Positions 33,863 to 42,475 of a stretch of 64,000 nt of DNA are shown one piece after another. The DNA is taken from NCBI GenBank assembly GCA_020635695.1, contig JACJZH010000003.1, positions 310,001-374,000 of the forward strand, read 5' to 3'. The notes beneath the pieces are model-generated. The model was not told the origin of the DNA. It saw only the letters and a program-made list of their open reading frames with translations, and made no database searches. The stretch's first letter is position 1. Each line of letters opens with the position of its first letter. Both the position numbers and the translations under genes were made by a program. The stretch is from Flavobacteriales bacterium (GTDB lineage: Bacteria; Bacteroidota; Bacteroidia; Flavobacteriales_F; PHOS-HE28).

Positions 33863-34657
33863 CTATCCGTGTTCCACTGCGTTCAATGCCTCTTCGATGA
33901 AGCTGAACGTTGAAAGGACCTCCGCCCCGCCGGGGCGCACCACCACGGTGTGCTCGAAATGCGCGCTCGGGAGGCCGTCCTCCGTCACGATCGTCCAGCC
34001 GTCGTCCAGCTGGCGCACTTCCTTGCGCCCCATGTTGATCATGGGCTCGATGGCGATCACCAGGCCGTTGCCGAGCTTCACACCATGCCCCCGCCGCCCG
34101 TAGTTGGGCACCTCGGGGGCCTCGTGCAGCTTGCGGCCCACACCATGCCCCACCAGCTCCCGCACCACGCTGTAGCCTTTCGACTCTGCATGCGATTGGA
34201 TGGCGTGACCGATGTCGCCCGTGCGGTTGCCGTCGGCCGCCGCGGCGATGCCGCGCTCCAGACACTCCTTCGTCACGTCCAGGAGCGCCCTCACTTCGGG
34301 CTTCACCTCTCCGATCCGGAAGGTGTACGCACTGTCACCATAGAAGCCGTTCATGAGCACACCGCAGTCGATGCTCGCCACGCTGCCATCCTCCAGGACG
34401 CGTTCGCCCGGGAGCCCATGCACCACCTCGTGGTCCACGCTGATGAGCAGGGTGCTGGGGCATCCGTAGAGCCCCTTGAAGCCCGGCACCGCTCCGTGGT
34501 CGCGGATGAACTCCTCCGCGATCCGGTCCAGGTCGGCCGTGCTCGCACCGGGCGCGATGTGGCGTGCCACTTCGGCCAAGGTCCTTCCAACAAGCAAAGA
34601 ACTCTCCCTCACCAATGCGATCTCCTCCTCGCCCAGGATGTTCACGGAACGTCCCAT
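33863..34657 (-). CDS. map: methionine aminopeptidase, type I
   Basis: The 264-residue enzyme removes the initiator methionine from new proteins. The five metal ligands of the pita-bread fold fall in S-I-D-C-G-V, G-D-S-A-Y-T-F, G-H-G-V-G-R-K-L-H-E-A-P, I-E-P-M-I and S-A-H-F-E-H-T-V. There is no N-terminal zinc-finger extension. It follows secY after 4 nt, as in many spc operons; adk is not present between them. Confidence 0.96.
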   Translation of the reverse strand: MGRSVNILGEEEIALVRESSLLVGRTLAEVARHIAPGASTADLDRIAEEFIRDHGAVPGFKGLYGCPSTLLISVDHEVVHGLPGERVLEDGSVASIDCGVLMNGFYGDSAYTFRIGEVKPEVRALLDVTKECLERGIAAAADGNRTGDIGHAIQSHAESKGYSVVRELVGHGVGRKLHEAPEVPNYGRRGHGVKLGNGLVIAIEPMINMGRKEVRQLDDGWTIVTEDGLPSAHFEHTVVVRPGGAEVLSTFSFIEEALNAVEHG

Positions 34658-34661
34658 GAAC

Positions 34662-35987
34662 CTATCCGGCGAGGCCGAAGGCCGCTCCTCCTGCCCTGCC
34701 CTTGATGCGGCCCGACTTCATCAGACCGTCATAGTGCCTCATCAACAGGTGGCTCTCGATCTGCTGCAGGGTGTCCAGCAGGACGCCCACCATGATCAGC
34801 AGCGAGGTGCCACCAAAGAACTGTGCGAATCCCTGCTTCACGCCGAAAATGAGCGCGAAGGCGGGAAGGATGGCCACCAACCCCAGGAAGATGGCACCCG
34901 GCAGGGTGATCCTGGAGAGCAGCTCATCAATGTGATCGGAGGTGCGCTTGCCCGGCTTCACGCCCGGGATGAAGCCCCCGTTGCGCTTCATGTCGTCGGC
35001 CAGCTGCATCGGGTTCACCGTGATGGCGGTGTAGAAGTAGGTGAACAGCACCACCATGGAGAACAGCAGGAAGTTGTACCAGAAGCCGCCGAAGTCGCTC
35101 AATGCGAGGAGGAATCCGGGGGGCTCCTCGAAGGCCTGGGCCAGGTACAAGGGGATCATCACGATCGCCTGGGCGAAGATGATGGGCATCACACCTGCGG
35201 CGTTCACCTTCAGGGGGATGTAGTTCCGGACACCTCCATACTGCTTGTTGCCCTGCACACGCTTGGCGAACTGCACGGGGATGCGGCGGGTGCCCTGCAC
35301 GAGCAGGATGGTGCCCGCGATGATCAGCAGCCAGATGACCACCTCCACCAGCAGCAGCACCAGTCCGCCTCCGCCGGGACCGGTGCGGCCCACGACCTCC
35401 TGGATGAAGGCCTGCGGCAGGTTGGCGATGATGCCGATCATGATCAACAGGGAGATGCCGTTGCCGAGACCGCGCTCGGTGATGCGCTCACCCAGCCACA
35501 TGACGAACAGCGTGCTGGAACTGAGGATGACCACACTGGTGAACATCCAAAAGGTGCCTTCAGGACGTGCGCTCGCGTCGATCGTGGCGTAGATGTAGCT
35601 CGGAGCCTGGAACACGCAGATCAGGATGGTGAGGTAGCGGGTCCACTGGTTCAGGCGGCGACGACCGCTCTCCTCGCGCTGCATCTTCTGGACGGCCGGA
35701 ACGGCGATGCCCATGAGCTGCACGATGATGGAGGCGGAGATGTAGGGCATGATGCCCAGGGCGAAGATGCTCGCCCGGGTGAAGGCCCCTCCGGTGAAGA
35801 TGGACAGCAGCTCGACCAGACCACCCGATCCAGTGGCCGAAGAGGCCAGTCGGGCGCTGTCCACGCCGGGCAGCACGATGAAGCTCCCGATGCGGTAGAC
35901 CAGCAGCAGGCCCAGCGTGATCAGGATCCGCTTGCGCAGCTCCTCGATCCGCCAGATGTTCCTGATGGTGTCGATCAGGTTCTTCAT
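34662..35987 (-). CDS. secY: protein translocase subunit SecY
   Basis: The 441-residue channel subunit of SecYEG inserts and exports proteins across the inner membrane. About ten membrane segments are visible, with the plug region after the first and conserved cytoplasmic loops (V-K-P-G-K-R-T-S-D-H-I). Its start overlaps the rplO stop by 4 bp. All type IX cargo in this window depends on the Sec pathway. Confidence 0.97.
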   Translation of the reverse strand: MKNLIDTIRNIWRIEELRKRILITLGLLLVYRIGSFIVLPGVDSARLASSATGSGGLVELLSIFTGGAFTRASIFALGIMPYISASIIVQLMGIAVPAVQKMQREESGRRRLNQWTRYLTILICVFQAPSYIYATIDASARPEGTFWMFTSVVILSSSTLFVMWLGERITERGLGNGISLLIMIGIIANLPQAFIQEVVGRTGPGGGGLVLLLVEVVIWLLIIAGTILLVQGTRRIPVQFAKRVQGNKQYGGVRNYIPLKVNAAGVMPIIFAQAIVMIPLYLAQAFEEPPGFLLALSDFGGFWYNFLLFSMVVLFTYFYTAITVNPMQLADDMKRNGGFIPGVKPGKRTSDHIDELLSRITLPGAIFLGLVAILPAFALIFGVKQGFAQFFGGTSLLIMVGVLLDTLQQIESHLLMRHYDGLMKSGRIKGRAGGAAFGLAG

Positions 35988-36454
35988 GCCTCCTTCTGCT
36001 CGGTGGCGCCGGCCACGGTGGCCTTGCCTCCCTTGGATTCGATGTGTGCCTTGGCCGTGGCGCTGAACGCGTCGGCGGTGATGTCGAGGGCTCCCTTGAG
36101 CTCACCACGTCCCAACACCTTCACCTTGTCGTTCTTGGCGATGAGGCCGTTCTCACGCAGCACGGCGGGATCGATCGCCTTCAGGCCCTTGCCCTCGGCC
36201 AGGGTCTGCAGGGCATCGAGGTTGATGCCCTTGTACTCGACGCGGGTGGGGTTCTTGAAGCCGAACTTGGGCACGCGGCGCTGCAGCGGCATCTGGCCGC
36301 CCTCGAAACCGCGCTTGCGGCTGTAACCGCTGCGGCTCTTGGCGCCCTTGTGGCCGCGCGTGGAGGTGCCCCCCCGGCCGGAGCCTTCGCCCCGTCCGAT
36401 GCGCTTTTCCTTCTTGGTGGCCCCCTTGGCCGGTCTCAGATCGCTGAGGTCCAT
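35984..36454 (-). CDS. rplO: 50S ribosomal protein L15
   Basis: The 156-residue protein starts M-D-L-S-D-L-R-P-A and has the basic Gly-rich N-terminal region (G-R-G-E-G-S-G-R-G-G-T-S-T-R-G-H-K-G) that threads into 23S rRNA, followed by the globular domain. Length is typical. The leader contains AACGAACGAAGGAC before the ATG. Confidence 0.96.
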   Translation of the reverse strand: MDLSDLRPAKGATKKEKRIGRGEGSGRGGTSTRGHKGAKSRSGYSRKRGFEGGQMPLQRRVPKFGFKNPTRVEYKGINLDALQTLAEGKGLKAIDPAVLRENGLIAKNDKVKVLGRGELKGALDITADAFSATAKAHIESKGGKATVAGATEQKEA

Positions 36455-36473
36455 GTCCTTCGTTCGTTGATGG

Positions 36474-36656
36474 TTACGCCTGCTCCTCCACGCGCACCAG
36501 GTGGTGCACCTTCTCGACCATGCCGCGCACCTGCGCGGTGGCCTCCAGTTCGTTCCGCTTGCCGATGCGGCCGAGACCCAGTGCGCGCAGCGTCGCCTTC
36601 TGGCGGGCGGGGCACTTGATCTGGCTTCGGACCTGGGTGATGATCAGCTTGTTCAT
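36474..36656 (-). CDS. rpmD: 50S ribosomal protein L30
   Basis: From the ATG at 36656 the product is 60 residues, the normal size of L30, starting M-N-K-L-I-I-T-Q-V-R-S. The longer frame to 36695 would add 13 charged residues and overlap rpsE, so I reject it. The L-G-L-G-R-I-G-K motif is present. Confidence 0.94.
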   Translation of the reverse strand: MNKLIITQVRSQIKCPARQKATLRALGLGRIGKRNELEATAQVRGMVEKVHHLVRVEEQA

Positions 36657-36687
36657 GTCTTCATGGCCTTGGGGAGGCCGTTCCCGT

Positions 36688-37206
36688 TCATCCATTGAAC
36701 ACCTTCTCCATCTTCACCCCGCGCTGCCGGCTCACCGCATGGGCGTCGCGCAGGTTCGTCAGGGCCTCGATCGTGGCCTTCACCACGTTGTGCGGGTTGC
36801 TCGAGCCCTTGCTCTTGGCCAGCACGTCGGTGATGCCCACGCTTTCCAGCACGGCACGCATGGCGCCTCCGGCGATCACACCGGTACCATGCGCGGCCGG
36901 CTTCAGCAGGATGCGGGCGCCGGCGTACTTGCCGTCCTGGGCGTGCGGGATGGTGCCCTTCAGCACCGGCACCTTCACCAGGTTCTTCTTGGCATCGTCG
37001 ATGCCCTTGGCGATGGCCTCCTGCACCTCCTTGGCCTTGCCCAGGCCGTGGCCCACCACGCCGTTCTCGTTCCCCACCACCACGATGGCGGAGAAGGTGA
37101 AGGTGCGGCCACCCTTGGTCACCTTGGTCACGCGGTTCAGGGCCACGAGCCTGTCCTTCAGCTCGAGGTCGCTGCTCTTGACCTTCTTGATGTTAGCTTC
37201 TGCCAT
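36688..37206 (-). CDS. rpsE: 30S ribosomal protein S5
   Basis: The 172-residue protein affects decoding fidelity and helicase activity on mRNA. The double-stranded-RNA-binding-like N-terminal domain (K-D-R-L-V-A-L-N-R-V-T-K-V-T-K-G-G-R) and the C-terminal domain (G-T-G-V-I-A-G-G-A-M-R) are intact. The spectinomycin-associated loop looks normal. Confidence 0.97.
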   Translation of the reverse strand: MAEANIKKVKSSDLELKDRLVALNRVTKVTKGGRTFTFSAIVVVGNENGVVGHGLGKAKEVQEAIAKGIDDAKKNLVKVPVLKGTIPHAQDGKYAGARILLKPAAHGTGVIAGGAMRAVLESVGITDVLAKSKGSSNPHNVVKATIEALTNLRDAHAVSRQRGVKMEKVFNG

Positions 37207-37219
37207 GTCGGATCGGTGA

Positions 37220-37573
37220 TCAGAATTGGAGCCCTCCTTCGCGGGCGGCGTCGGCGAGGGCTTTCACCCGGCCGTGGTACAGGTATCCGTTGCGGTCGAA
37301 GACCACCGAGGCGATACCGGCGGCCTTCGCCTTCTCGGCGATCGCCTGGCCCACGATGCGGGCCTGCTCGGTCTTGGCCACCTCGTTGGCCTGCTTGTCC
37401 TTGAGGGACGACGCGGAGGCCAGCGTGCGGCCGTTCTCGTCGTCGATGATCTGGGCATAGATGCCCTTGTTGCTGCGATAGACCGAGAGGCGGGGACGCT
37501 CCGGGGTGCCCTGCACCTTCCGGCGTACCCGGACCTTGATCTTCGCGCGTCGTGCGTTCCTGTCGAATGCCAT
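37220..37573 (-). CDS. rplR: 50S ribosomal protein L18
   Basis: The 117-residue 5S rRNA-binding protein has a basic N-terminus (R-R-A-K-I-K-V-R-V-R-R-K) and the conserved C-terminal F-D-R-N-G-Y-L-Y-H-G-R-V-K-A-L-A-D-A-A-R-E-G-G-L. The position between rplF and rpsE is standard. Confidence 0.97.
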   Translation of the reverse strand: MAFDRNARRAKIKVRVRRKVQGTPERPRLSVYRSNKGIYAQIIDDENGRTLASASSLKDKQANEVAKTEQARIVGQAIAEKAKAAGIASVVFDRNGYLYHGRVKALADAAREGGLQF

Positions 37574-37581
37574 GGCCTGTC

Positions 37582-38136
37582 TTATTTACCGGCAGCCTTG
37601 CCCGCCTTGCGACGGATGTTCTCACCGACGAAGCGTACACCCTTGCCCTTGTAGGGTTCCGGCTTGCGCAGCGAACGGATCTTCGCCGCCACCTGGCCCA
37701 CGAGCTGCTTGTCGGGGCTTTCCAGGCGGACGATCGGGTTCTTCCCCTTCTCCTGCTGGGCCGTGACGCTGATCTCGTCCGGCAGGGCCAGGGTGATGTT
37801 GTGCGAATAGCCCAGGGAGAGCTGGAGCAGCTGGCCCTTGGCGGTGGCGCGGTAGCCCACGCCCACCAGTTCCTGCTCGATCACGAAGCCCTCGCTCACA
37901 CCCTTCACCATGTTGGCCATCAGCGCACGGTAGAGGCCGTGCTTGGCCCGGTGGTGCTTCTGGTCGGTGGGGCGCGCCACGGTGAGCACGCCGTCCTCGA
38001 GCTTCAGTTCCAGGTCGGGGTCCACCCGCTGGGTGAGGGTGCCCTTGGGGCCCTTCACGGAGACCACGTTCTTTTTGTCGATCGTGACCTCCACCCCCTG
38101 CGGGATGTTGATCGGTGCTAGTCCAATGCGTGACAT
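37582..38136 (-). CDS. rplF: 50S ribosomal protein L6
   Basis: The 184-residue protein has the two repeated L6 domains and the C-terminal signature P-E-P-Y-K-G-K-G-V-R. I start at the ATG at 38136, giving M-S-R-I-G-L-A-P-I; the frame to 38172 overlaps rpsH and adds an atypical N-terminus. L6 sits near the factor-binding site. Confidence 0.95.
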   Translation of the reverse strand: MSRIGLAPINIPQGVEVTIDKKNVVSVKGPKGTLTQRVDPDLELKLEDGVLTVARPTDQKHHRAKHGLYRALMANMVKGVSEGFVIEQELVGVGYRATAKGQLLQLSLGYSHNITLALPDEISVTAQQEKGKNPIVRLESPDKQLVGQVAAKIRSLRKPEPYKGKGVRFVGENIRRKAGKAAGK

Positions 38137-38156
38137 CGTCTCGTGGTCCTGGTTGT

Positions 38157-38555
38157 TCAGCTTACGTAACAAAGCACTTCACCACCCACCTTCAACTGGC
38201 GCGCCTCCTTGTCGGTGATGACGCCGCGGCTGGTGGAGATGATGGCCACACCGAGCCCGTTGAGCACGCGGGGCAGCTTGTCGCTGTGGGCGTACTTGCG
38301 CAGGCCGGGACGGCTCACGCGCTGCAATTCGCGGATGGCGGACTGGCGGGTCTGCGGGTCGTACTTGAGGGCGATCTTGATGAGGCCCTGCTTGCCGTCC
38401 TCCTCGGTCTTGTAGGACAGGATGTAGCCCTTGTCGTAGAGGATCCGCGTGATGTCCTTCTTGAGGTTGCTCGCGGGCACCTCCACCACCTTCTTGCGGG
38501 CCTGGATGGCGTTCCGCAGACGGGTCAGGTAGTCGGCGATGGGATCGGTGGTCAT
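38157..38555 (-). CDS. rpsH: 30S ribosomal protein S8
   Basis: The 132-residue primary rRNA-binding protein begins with D-P-I-A-D-Y-L-T-R-L-R-N-A and ends with the S-T-S-R-G-V-I-T-D-K-E-A-R segment typical of S8. In many bacteria S8 regulates the spc operon by binding its mRNA; I could not identify such a site here. Confidence 0.97.
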   Translation of the reverse strand: MTTDPIADYLTRLRNAIQARKKVVEVPASNLKKDITRILYDKGYILSYKTEEDGKQGLIKIALKYDPQTRQSAIRELQRVSRPGLRKYAHSDKLPRVLNGLGVAIISTSRGVITDKEARQLKVGGEVLCYVS

Positions 38556-38577
38556 CTTGCCTGTCGTTGATCGTTGG

Positions 38578-38847
38578 TCACCAGCTGGCCTTGGTCACGC
38601 CCGGGATCTTGCCCTCGAGCGCCATCATGCGGAACACGTAGCGGGACACGCCGAAGGTGCGCATGTAGCCCTTGGGGCGTCCGGTCAGTTGGCAGCGGTT
38701 GTGCTTGCGCACGCGGCTGCTGTTGGCCGGCAGCTGCTGCAGCTTCGTCCACTCACCCGCCTCCTTCAGCGCGGCGCGCTTGGCGGCGTACTTCTCCACC
38801 AGCTTGGCGCGTTTGCGCTCGCGTGCTTTCATCGATTCCTTGGCCAT
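38578..38847 (-). CDS. rpsN: 30S ribosomal protein S14, zinc-free type
   Basis: The 89-residue protein is of the longer class without the CxxC...CxxC zinc ribbon (one Cys in N-R-C-Q-L-T-G-R-P-K-G). The C-terminal F-G-V-S-R-Y-V-F-R and P-G-V-T-K-A-S-W are typical. It binds in the head of the 30S subunit. Confidence 0.96.
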   Translation of the reverse strand: MAKESMKARERKRAKLVEKYAAKRAALKEAGEWTKLQQLPANSSRVRKHNRCQLTGRPKGYMRTFGVSRYVFRMMALEGKIPGVTKASW

Positions 38848-38860
38848 CTCTCTTCTGGCT

Positions 38861-39421
38861 TTATTGCTTGTCCTTGTCGGCGAACGGGAAGTCGAAGGCC
38901 TTCAGCAGGGCCTTGGCCTCCTGGTCGGTCTTCGCAGTGGTCACGAACGTGATGTCCATGCCCTGGATCCGGTCGGTCTTGTCGATGTCGATCTCCGGGA
39001 AGATGATCTGCTCCTTCACCCCGAAGGTGAAGTTGCCACGGCCGTCGAAGCCGGAGGCCTTCACCCCGCGGAAGTCGCGGGTCCGCGGCAGGGCCACGGC
39101 GATCAGGCGGTCCAGGAACTCGAACATCCGGTCGCCCCGCAGGGTCACCCGCGAGCCGATGGGCATGCCCTTCCGCAGCTTGAAGTTGCTGATGTCGCGC
39201 TTGGACACGGTGGGCACGGCCTTCTGACCGGCGATGATGCTCATCTCGGCCACGGCGGATTCGACGATCTTGCGATCGGCCACGGCGGCACCCAGTCCCT
39301 GGTTGATGCTGATCTTCACCAGGCGGGGCACCTGCATGGGGCTCTTGTACCCGAACTCCTTCTGCAGGGCGGGGGCCACCTCCTTCTGGTATTTGGCGCG
39401 AAGCCTCGGTTCGTAGCTCAT
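38861..39421 (-). CDS. rplE: 50S ribosomal protein L5
   Basis: The 186-residue 5S rRNA-binding protein has K-I-S-I-N-Q-G-L-G and the P-I-G-S-R-V-T-L-R-G segment. Its ATG at 39421 overlaps the rplX stop (TGATG); a GTG one codon upstream is possible but unnecessary. It contacts P-site tRNA. Confidence 0.96.
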   Translation of the reverse strand: MSYEPRLRAKYQKEVAPALQKEFGYKSPMQVPRLVKISINQGLGAAVADRKIVESAVAEMSIIAGQKAVPTVSKRDISNFKLRKGMPIGSRVTLRGDRMFEFLDRLIAVALPRTRDFRGVKASGFDGRGNFTFGVKEQIIFPEIDIDKTDRIQGMDITFVTTAKTDQEAKALLKAFDFPFADKDKQ

Positions 39422-39744
39422 CACTTGATCAGATCTCCGGTGCGTTTGCTGTAGCGGGCCAGTTTCCCGTCCTGCTCCTTCTTGCGGCCCACACGCGTGG
39501 GTTCACCGCTCTTGGGGTCGATCAGCATCAGGTTGCTGATGTGGATGGGGGCCTCCTTCTTGAGGATACCACCCTGCGGGTTCTCGGTGGTGGGCTTGCT
39601 GTGCTTGGTGACCATGCGCAGGCCCTCCACGATGGCGGTCATCTTCCGGCGTTCCACCTCGAGCACACGGCCTTCACGGCCCTTGTCCTCGCCGGCGATC
39701 ACCTTCACCATGTCGCCCTTCTTGATGTGCAGCTTCTGTTGCAT
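39421..39744 (-). CDS. rplX: 50S ribosomal protein L24
   Basis: The 107-residue assembly initiator has the KOW motif G-D-M-V-K-V-I-A-G-E-D-K-G-R-E-G-R-V near its N-terminus. The leader before the ATG reads GAAGAACGAACGAGCG, one of several GAACGA-type leaders. The stop overlaps the start of rplE. Confidence 0.96.
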   Translation of the reverse strand: MQQKLHIKKGDMVKVIAGEDKGREGRVLEVERRKMTAIVEGLRMVTKHSKPTTENPQGGILKKEAPIHISNLMLIDPKSGEPTRVGRKKEQDGKLARYSKRTGDLIK

Positions 39745-39763
39745 CGCTCGTTCGTTCTTCGGG

Positions 39764-40132
39764 TCAGAGCACCTCGGGCGCCAGGGAGATGATCTTCATG
39801 AACTTCTTCTCGCGCAGCTCCTTGGCCACGGGTCCGAAGATGCGGGTGCCCCGCATCTCACCCTGGCCGTCGAGCAGCACCACCGCGTTGTCGTCGAAGC
39901 GGATGTAGCTTCCGTCCTTGCGGCGCAGCTCCTTCTTGGTGCGCACCACCACGGCCTTGTGCACGGTGCCCTTCTTGGCGTTGCCATTGGGCATGGCGTC
40001 CTTCACGCTCACCACGATGGTGTCACCGATCCGGGCGTAGCGCCGGGCGGTGCCGCCCAGCACACGGATGCAGAGCACCTCCTTGGCGCCGCTGTTGTCG
40101 GCCACGTTCAACCGGGATTCCTGCTGGATCAT
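39764..40132 (-). CDS. rplN: 50S ribosomal protein L14
   Basis: The 122-residue protein starts M-I-Q-Q-E-S-R-L-N-V-A-D-N-S-G-A and has R-G-T-R-I-F-G-P-V-A-K-E-L-R, both diagnostic for L14. It forms part of an inter-subunit bridge. Confidence 0.97.
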   Translation of the reverse strand: MIQQESRLNVADNSGAKEVLCIRVLGGTARRYARIGDTIVVSVKDAMPNGNAKKGTVHKAVVVRTKKELRRKDGSYIRFDDNAVVLLDGQGEMRGTRIFGPVAKELREKKFMKIISLAPEVL

Positions 40133-40141
40133 CGTTCAGTC

Positions 40142-40408
40142 TTATTTGGCGCGTTCGATCACCTCCACCACCCGCCAGCGCTTGAGCTTGCTCATCGGAC
40201 GGGTCTCCATGATGCGCACGGTGTCACCCACATGGCAGTCGTCGCTCTCGTCGTGCGCCATGAACTTCTTCGAGCGCTTCACGAACTTGCCGTACTTGGC
40301 GTGTTTCACACGGCTCTCGACGGTGACCACGATGCTCTTGTTCATGCCGTCGCTGGTCACGATGCCGATCCGTTCCTTCCTGAGGTTCCGTTCCATGTCC
40401 CGTGTCAT
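40142..40408 (-). CDS. rpsQ: 30S ribosomal protein S17
   Basis: The 88-residue OB-fold protein has L-R-K-E-R-I-G-I-V-T-S-D and the conserved H-D-E-S-D-D-C-H-V-G-D-T-V-R-I-M-E-T-R-P. Its ATG overlaps the rpmC stop by 4 bp; an in-frame ATG four codons later would also work. Confidence 0.96.
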   Translation of the reverse strand: MTRDMERNLRKERIGIVTSDGMNKSIVVTVESRVKHAKYGKFVKRSKKFMAHDESDDCHVGDTVRIMETRPMSKLKRWRVVEVIERAK

Positions 40409-40617
40409 TGGGCGTTGTTGGCGTTCAGTTCGCGGGCCCGCAGCTCGGTGAGCACCCGGGCCACGTCCTTGCGCTTGCGGTTGAGTTCCGCCGGGCTCTC
40501 GATCGGGCTCACGGCATGATCGAAGCGCATGCGGGTCAGCGACGCGCGCTCCTCCTGCAGCTTGTCCTGCAGCTCCTGGAGCGTCAGGTCCTTGAGGTCC
40601 ATCCCTTTCTTCTTCAT
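40405..40617 (-). CDS. rpmC: 50S ribosomal protein L29
   Basis: From the ATG at 40617 the product has 70 residues and the two-helix L29 pattern (D-L-T-L-Q-E-L-Q-D-K-L, then K-R-K-D-V-A-R-V-L-T-E-L). The frame upstream to 40734 runs inside rplP in another frame and is rejected. L29 lies at the exit tunnel and contacts trigger factor and SRP. Confidence 0.94.
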   Translation of the reverse strand: MKKKGMDLKDLTLQELQDKLQEERASLTRMRFDHAVSPIESPAELNRKRKDVARVLTELRARELNANNAQ

Positions 40618-40625
40618 GGCTCGGC

Positions 40626-41048
40626 TCACTTGCCGTCGTAGTCCTCGCGGACCACGAACTTGGTCTTGATCGGGAGTTTCTGGGCGGCGAGGCGCAGGGC
40701 CTCCTGGGCGGTCTCCAGGGAAACGCCCTCGCATTCGAACAGGATCCGTCCGGGGTCCACCACGGCCACCCAGTGGTCCAGGGAGCCCTTGCCCTTACCC
40801 ATCCGCACTTCGGCGGGCTTGGAGGTCACGGGCTTGTCCGGGAAGATCTTGATCCACACCTGGCCTTCACGCTTCATGTAGCGGGTGAGGGCCACACGGG
40901 CGCTTTCGATCTGCCGGCTGGTGATCCAGGCGGGTTCCAGGGCCTTGAGGCCGAAGGAGCCCAGGGCCACCCGGTGACCGCGCTGGGCATTGCCCTTCAT
41001 GCGGCCCTTGTGCATGTTGCGACGACGCGAACGCTTGGGTTGCAGCAT
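40626..41048 (-). CDS. rplP: 50S ribosomal protein L16
   Basis: The 140-residue protein starts M-L-Q-P-K-R-S-R and has the R-M-G-K-G-K-G segment and I-F-P-D-K-P-V-T typical of L16, which helps position tRNA near the peptidyl transferase centre. It is 3 nt from rpsC. Confidence 0.96.
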   Translation of the reverse strand: MLQPKRSRRRNMHKGRMKGNAQRGHRVALGSFGLKALEPAWITSRQIESARVALTRYMKREGQVWIKIFPDKPVTSKPAEVRMGKGKGSLDHWVAVVDPGRILFECEGVSLETAQEALRLAAQKLPIKTKFVVREDYDGK

Positions 41049-41051
41049 GGC

Positions 41052-41777
41052 TTACTTGTTCATGCGGTTAGGACGACGGCCACCGGGGCGCCCGCCTGCG
41101 CGGGGAGCCTTGGGGCCCTTCTGCTGTCCGGCGTTGGGGCTCAGGTCGCGCTTGCCGTACACTTCACCGCGCATGATCCAGCACTTCACCCCGATGCGGC
41201 CCATCTTGGTGTGCGCCTCGGAGATGGCGAAGTCGATGTCGGCACGGAAGGTGTGCAGGGGCACGCGGCCCTCGCGATAGCTTTCGGTACGGGCGATCTC
41301 GGCGCCGTTCAGACGGCCGCTCACCTGCAGCTTGATGCCCTCGGCACCCATGCGCATCGTGCTGGCCACGGCCATCTTCATGGCGCGGCGGAAGCTGATG
41401 CGGCCCTCGAGCTGACGTGCGATGCTGTCGGCCACGAGCTTGGCGTCGAGCTCAGGACGCTTGATCTCGAAGATGTTGATCTGGACGTCCTTGCCCGTGA
41501 GCTTCTTCAGCTCCTCGCGCAGCTTGTCCACCTCGGCACCGCCTTTTCCGATGATGACGCCCGGGCGGGCGGTGTTGATCGTGACGGTCACCAGCTTCAG
41601 CGTGCGCTCGATGATCACCTTGCTCACGCTGGCCTTCTTCAGGCGGGTGGCCAGGTACTGGCGGATCTGCTCGTCCTCGACGAGCTTCTCGGTGTAGTTG
41701 TCCCCACCATACCAGTTGCTGTCCCAGCCCTTGATGAAGCCCAGGCGGGTGCCGGTCGGATGTGCTTTCTGTCCCAT
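41052..41777 (-). CDS. rpsC: 30S ribosomal protein S3
   Basis: The 241-residue protein lines the mRNA entry channel. It begins M-G-Q-K-A-H-P-T-G and has the KH domain motif V-I-I-G-K-G-G-A-E-V and the C-terminal domain ending in a basic Gly/Pro/Arg-rich tail. Leader GAACGAGCCC precedes the ATG. Confidence 0.97.
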   Translation of the reverse strand: MGQKAHPTGTRLGFIKGWDSNWYGGDNYTEKLVEDEQIRQYLATRLKKASVSKVIIERTLKLVTVTINTARPGVIIGKGGAEVDKLREELKKLTGKDVQINIFEIKRPELDAKLVADSIARQLEGRISFRRAMKMAVASTMRMGAEGIKLQVSGRLNGAEIARTESYREGRVPLHTFRADIDFAISEAHTKMGRIGVKCWIMRGEVYGKRDLSPNAGQQKGPKAPRAGGRPGGRRPNRMNK

Positions 41778-41797
41778 GGATCGGTTCTCGGGCTCGT

Positions 41798-42190
41798 TCA
41801 GTTGGCGGTGTCGACGATGAGGGTGACGTGGTTGCTCCGCTTCACCATGCGGTAGGCACGACCCTGGGGGGCGGGCAGCATGCGCTTCAGGCCGCGTGCC
41901 TCGTCCACCATGATGGTCTTCACCACCAGGTCGGCCTCGTCGGCGCGCTGGCCTTCGTGCTTGGCCTCCCAGTTCGCGATGGCGCTCATCAGGAGCTTCT
42001 CCAGGTCGCGGCTGCTGTGCCGGGTGCTGAAGCGCAGGATGTCCAGCGCCCGCTCCACCTTCTCACCACGGATCAGGTCGGCCACCTGGCGCATGCGCCG
42101 GGGGCTGGTGGGCACGTTGCGCAGCTTGGCGATGGCCACGTCCTTCATGGCCTCCTTGCGCGCCTTGGCGTTCTTTTCCTTGCGTCGCAT
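41798..42190 (-). CDS. rplV: 50S ribosomal protein L22
   Basis: The 130-residue tunnel protein has the beta-hairpin sequence around P-A-P-Q-G-R-A-Y-R-M-V-K-R-S-N-H-V, which reaches the macrolide-binding part of the exit tunnel and shows no insertion or deletion. N-terminus is basic. Confidence 0.96.
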   Translation of the reverse strand: MRRKEKNAKARKEAMKDVAIAKLRNVPTSPRRMRQVADLIRGEKVERALDILRFSTRHSSRDLEKLLMSAIANWEAKHEGQRADEADLVVKTIMVDEARGLKRMLPAPQGRAYRMVKRSNHVTLIVDTAN

Positions 42191-42196
42191 CGTCTG

Positions 42197-42463
42197 TTAC
42201 TTGCGGTTACCGGAGTGGCCGCGGTAGGTGCGCGTCGGGGCGAACTCGCCCAGCTTGTGGCCCACCATGTTCTCGGTCACGTACACCGGGATGAACTTGT
42301 TGCCATTGTGCACCGCTACCGTCAGCCCCACGAAATCGGGGGTGATGGTGGAGGAGCGCGACCAGGTCTTGATCACGTTCTTCTTGCCGGATGACTTGGC
42401 GTCCAGCACGCGCTTCTCCAGCTTGTAGTGGACGAACGGCGGTTTCTTCAGCGAACGGCTCAT
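42197..42463 (-). CDS. rpsS: 30S ribosomal protein S19
   Basis: The 88-residue head protein starts M-S-R-S-L-K-K-P-P-F-V and has V-Y-V-T-E-N-M-V-G-H-K-L-G-E-F-A-P-T-R-T-Y. Only 6 nt separate it from rplV. Confidence 0.97.
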   Translation of the reverse strand: MSRSLKKPPFVHYKLEKRVLDAKSSGKKNVIKTWSRSSTITPDFVGLTVAVHNGNKFIPVYVTENMVGHKLGEFAPTRTYRGHSGNRK

Positions 42464-42475
42464 GGTCTATCTGCT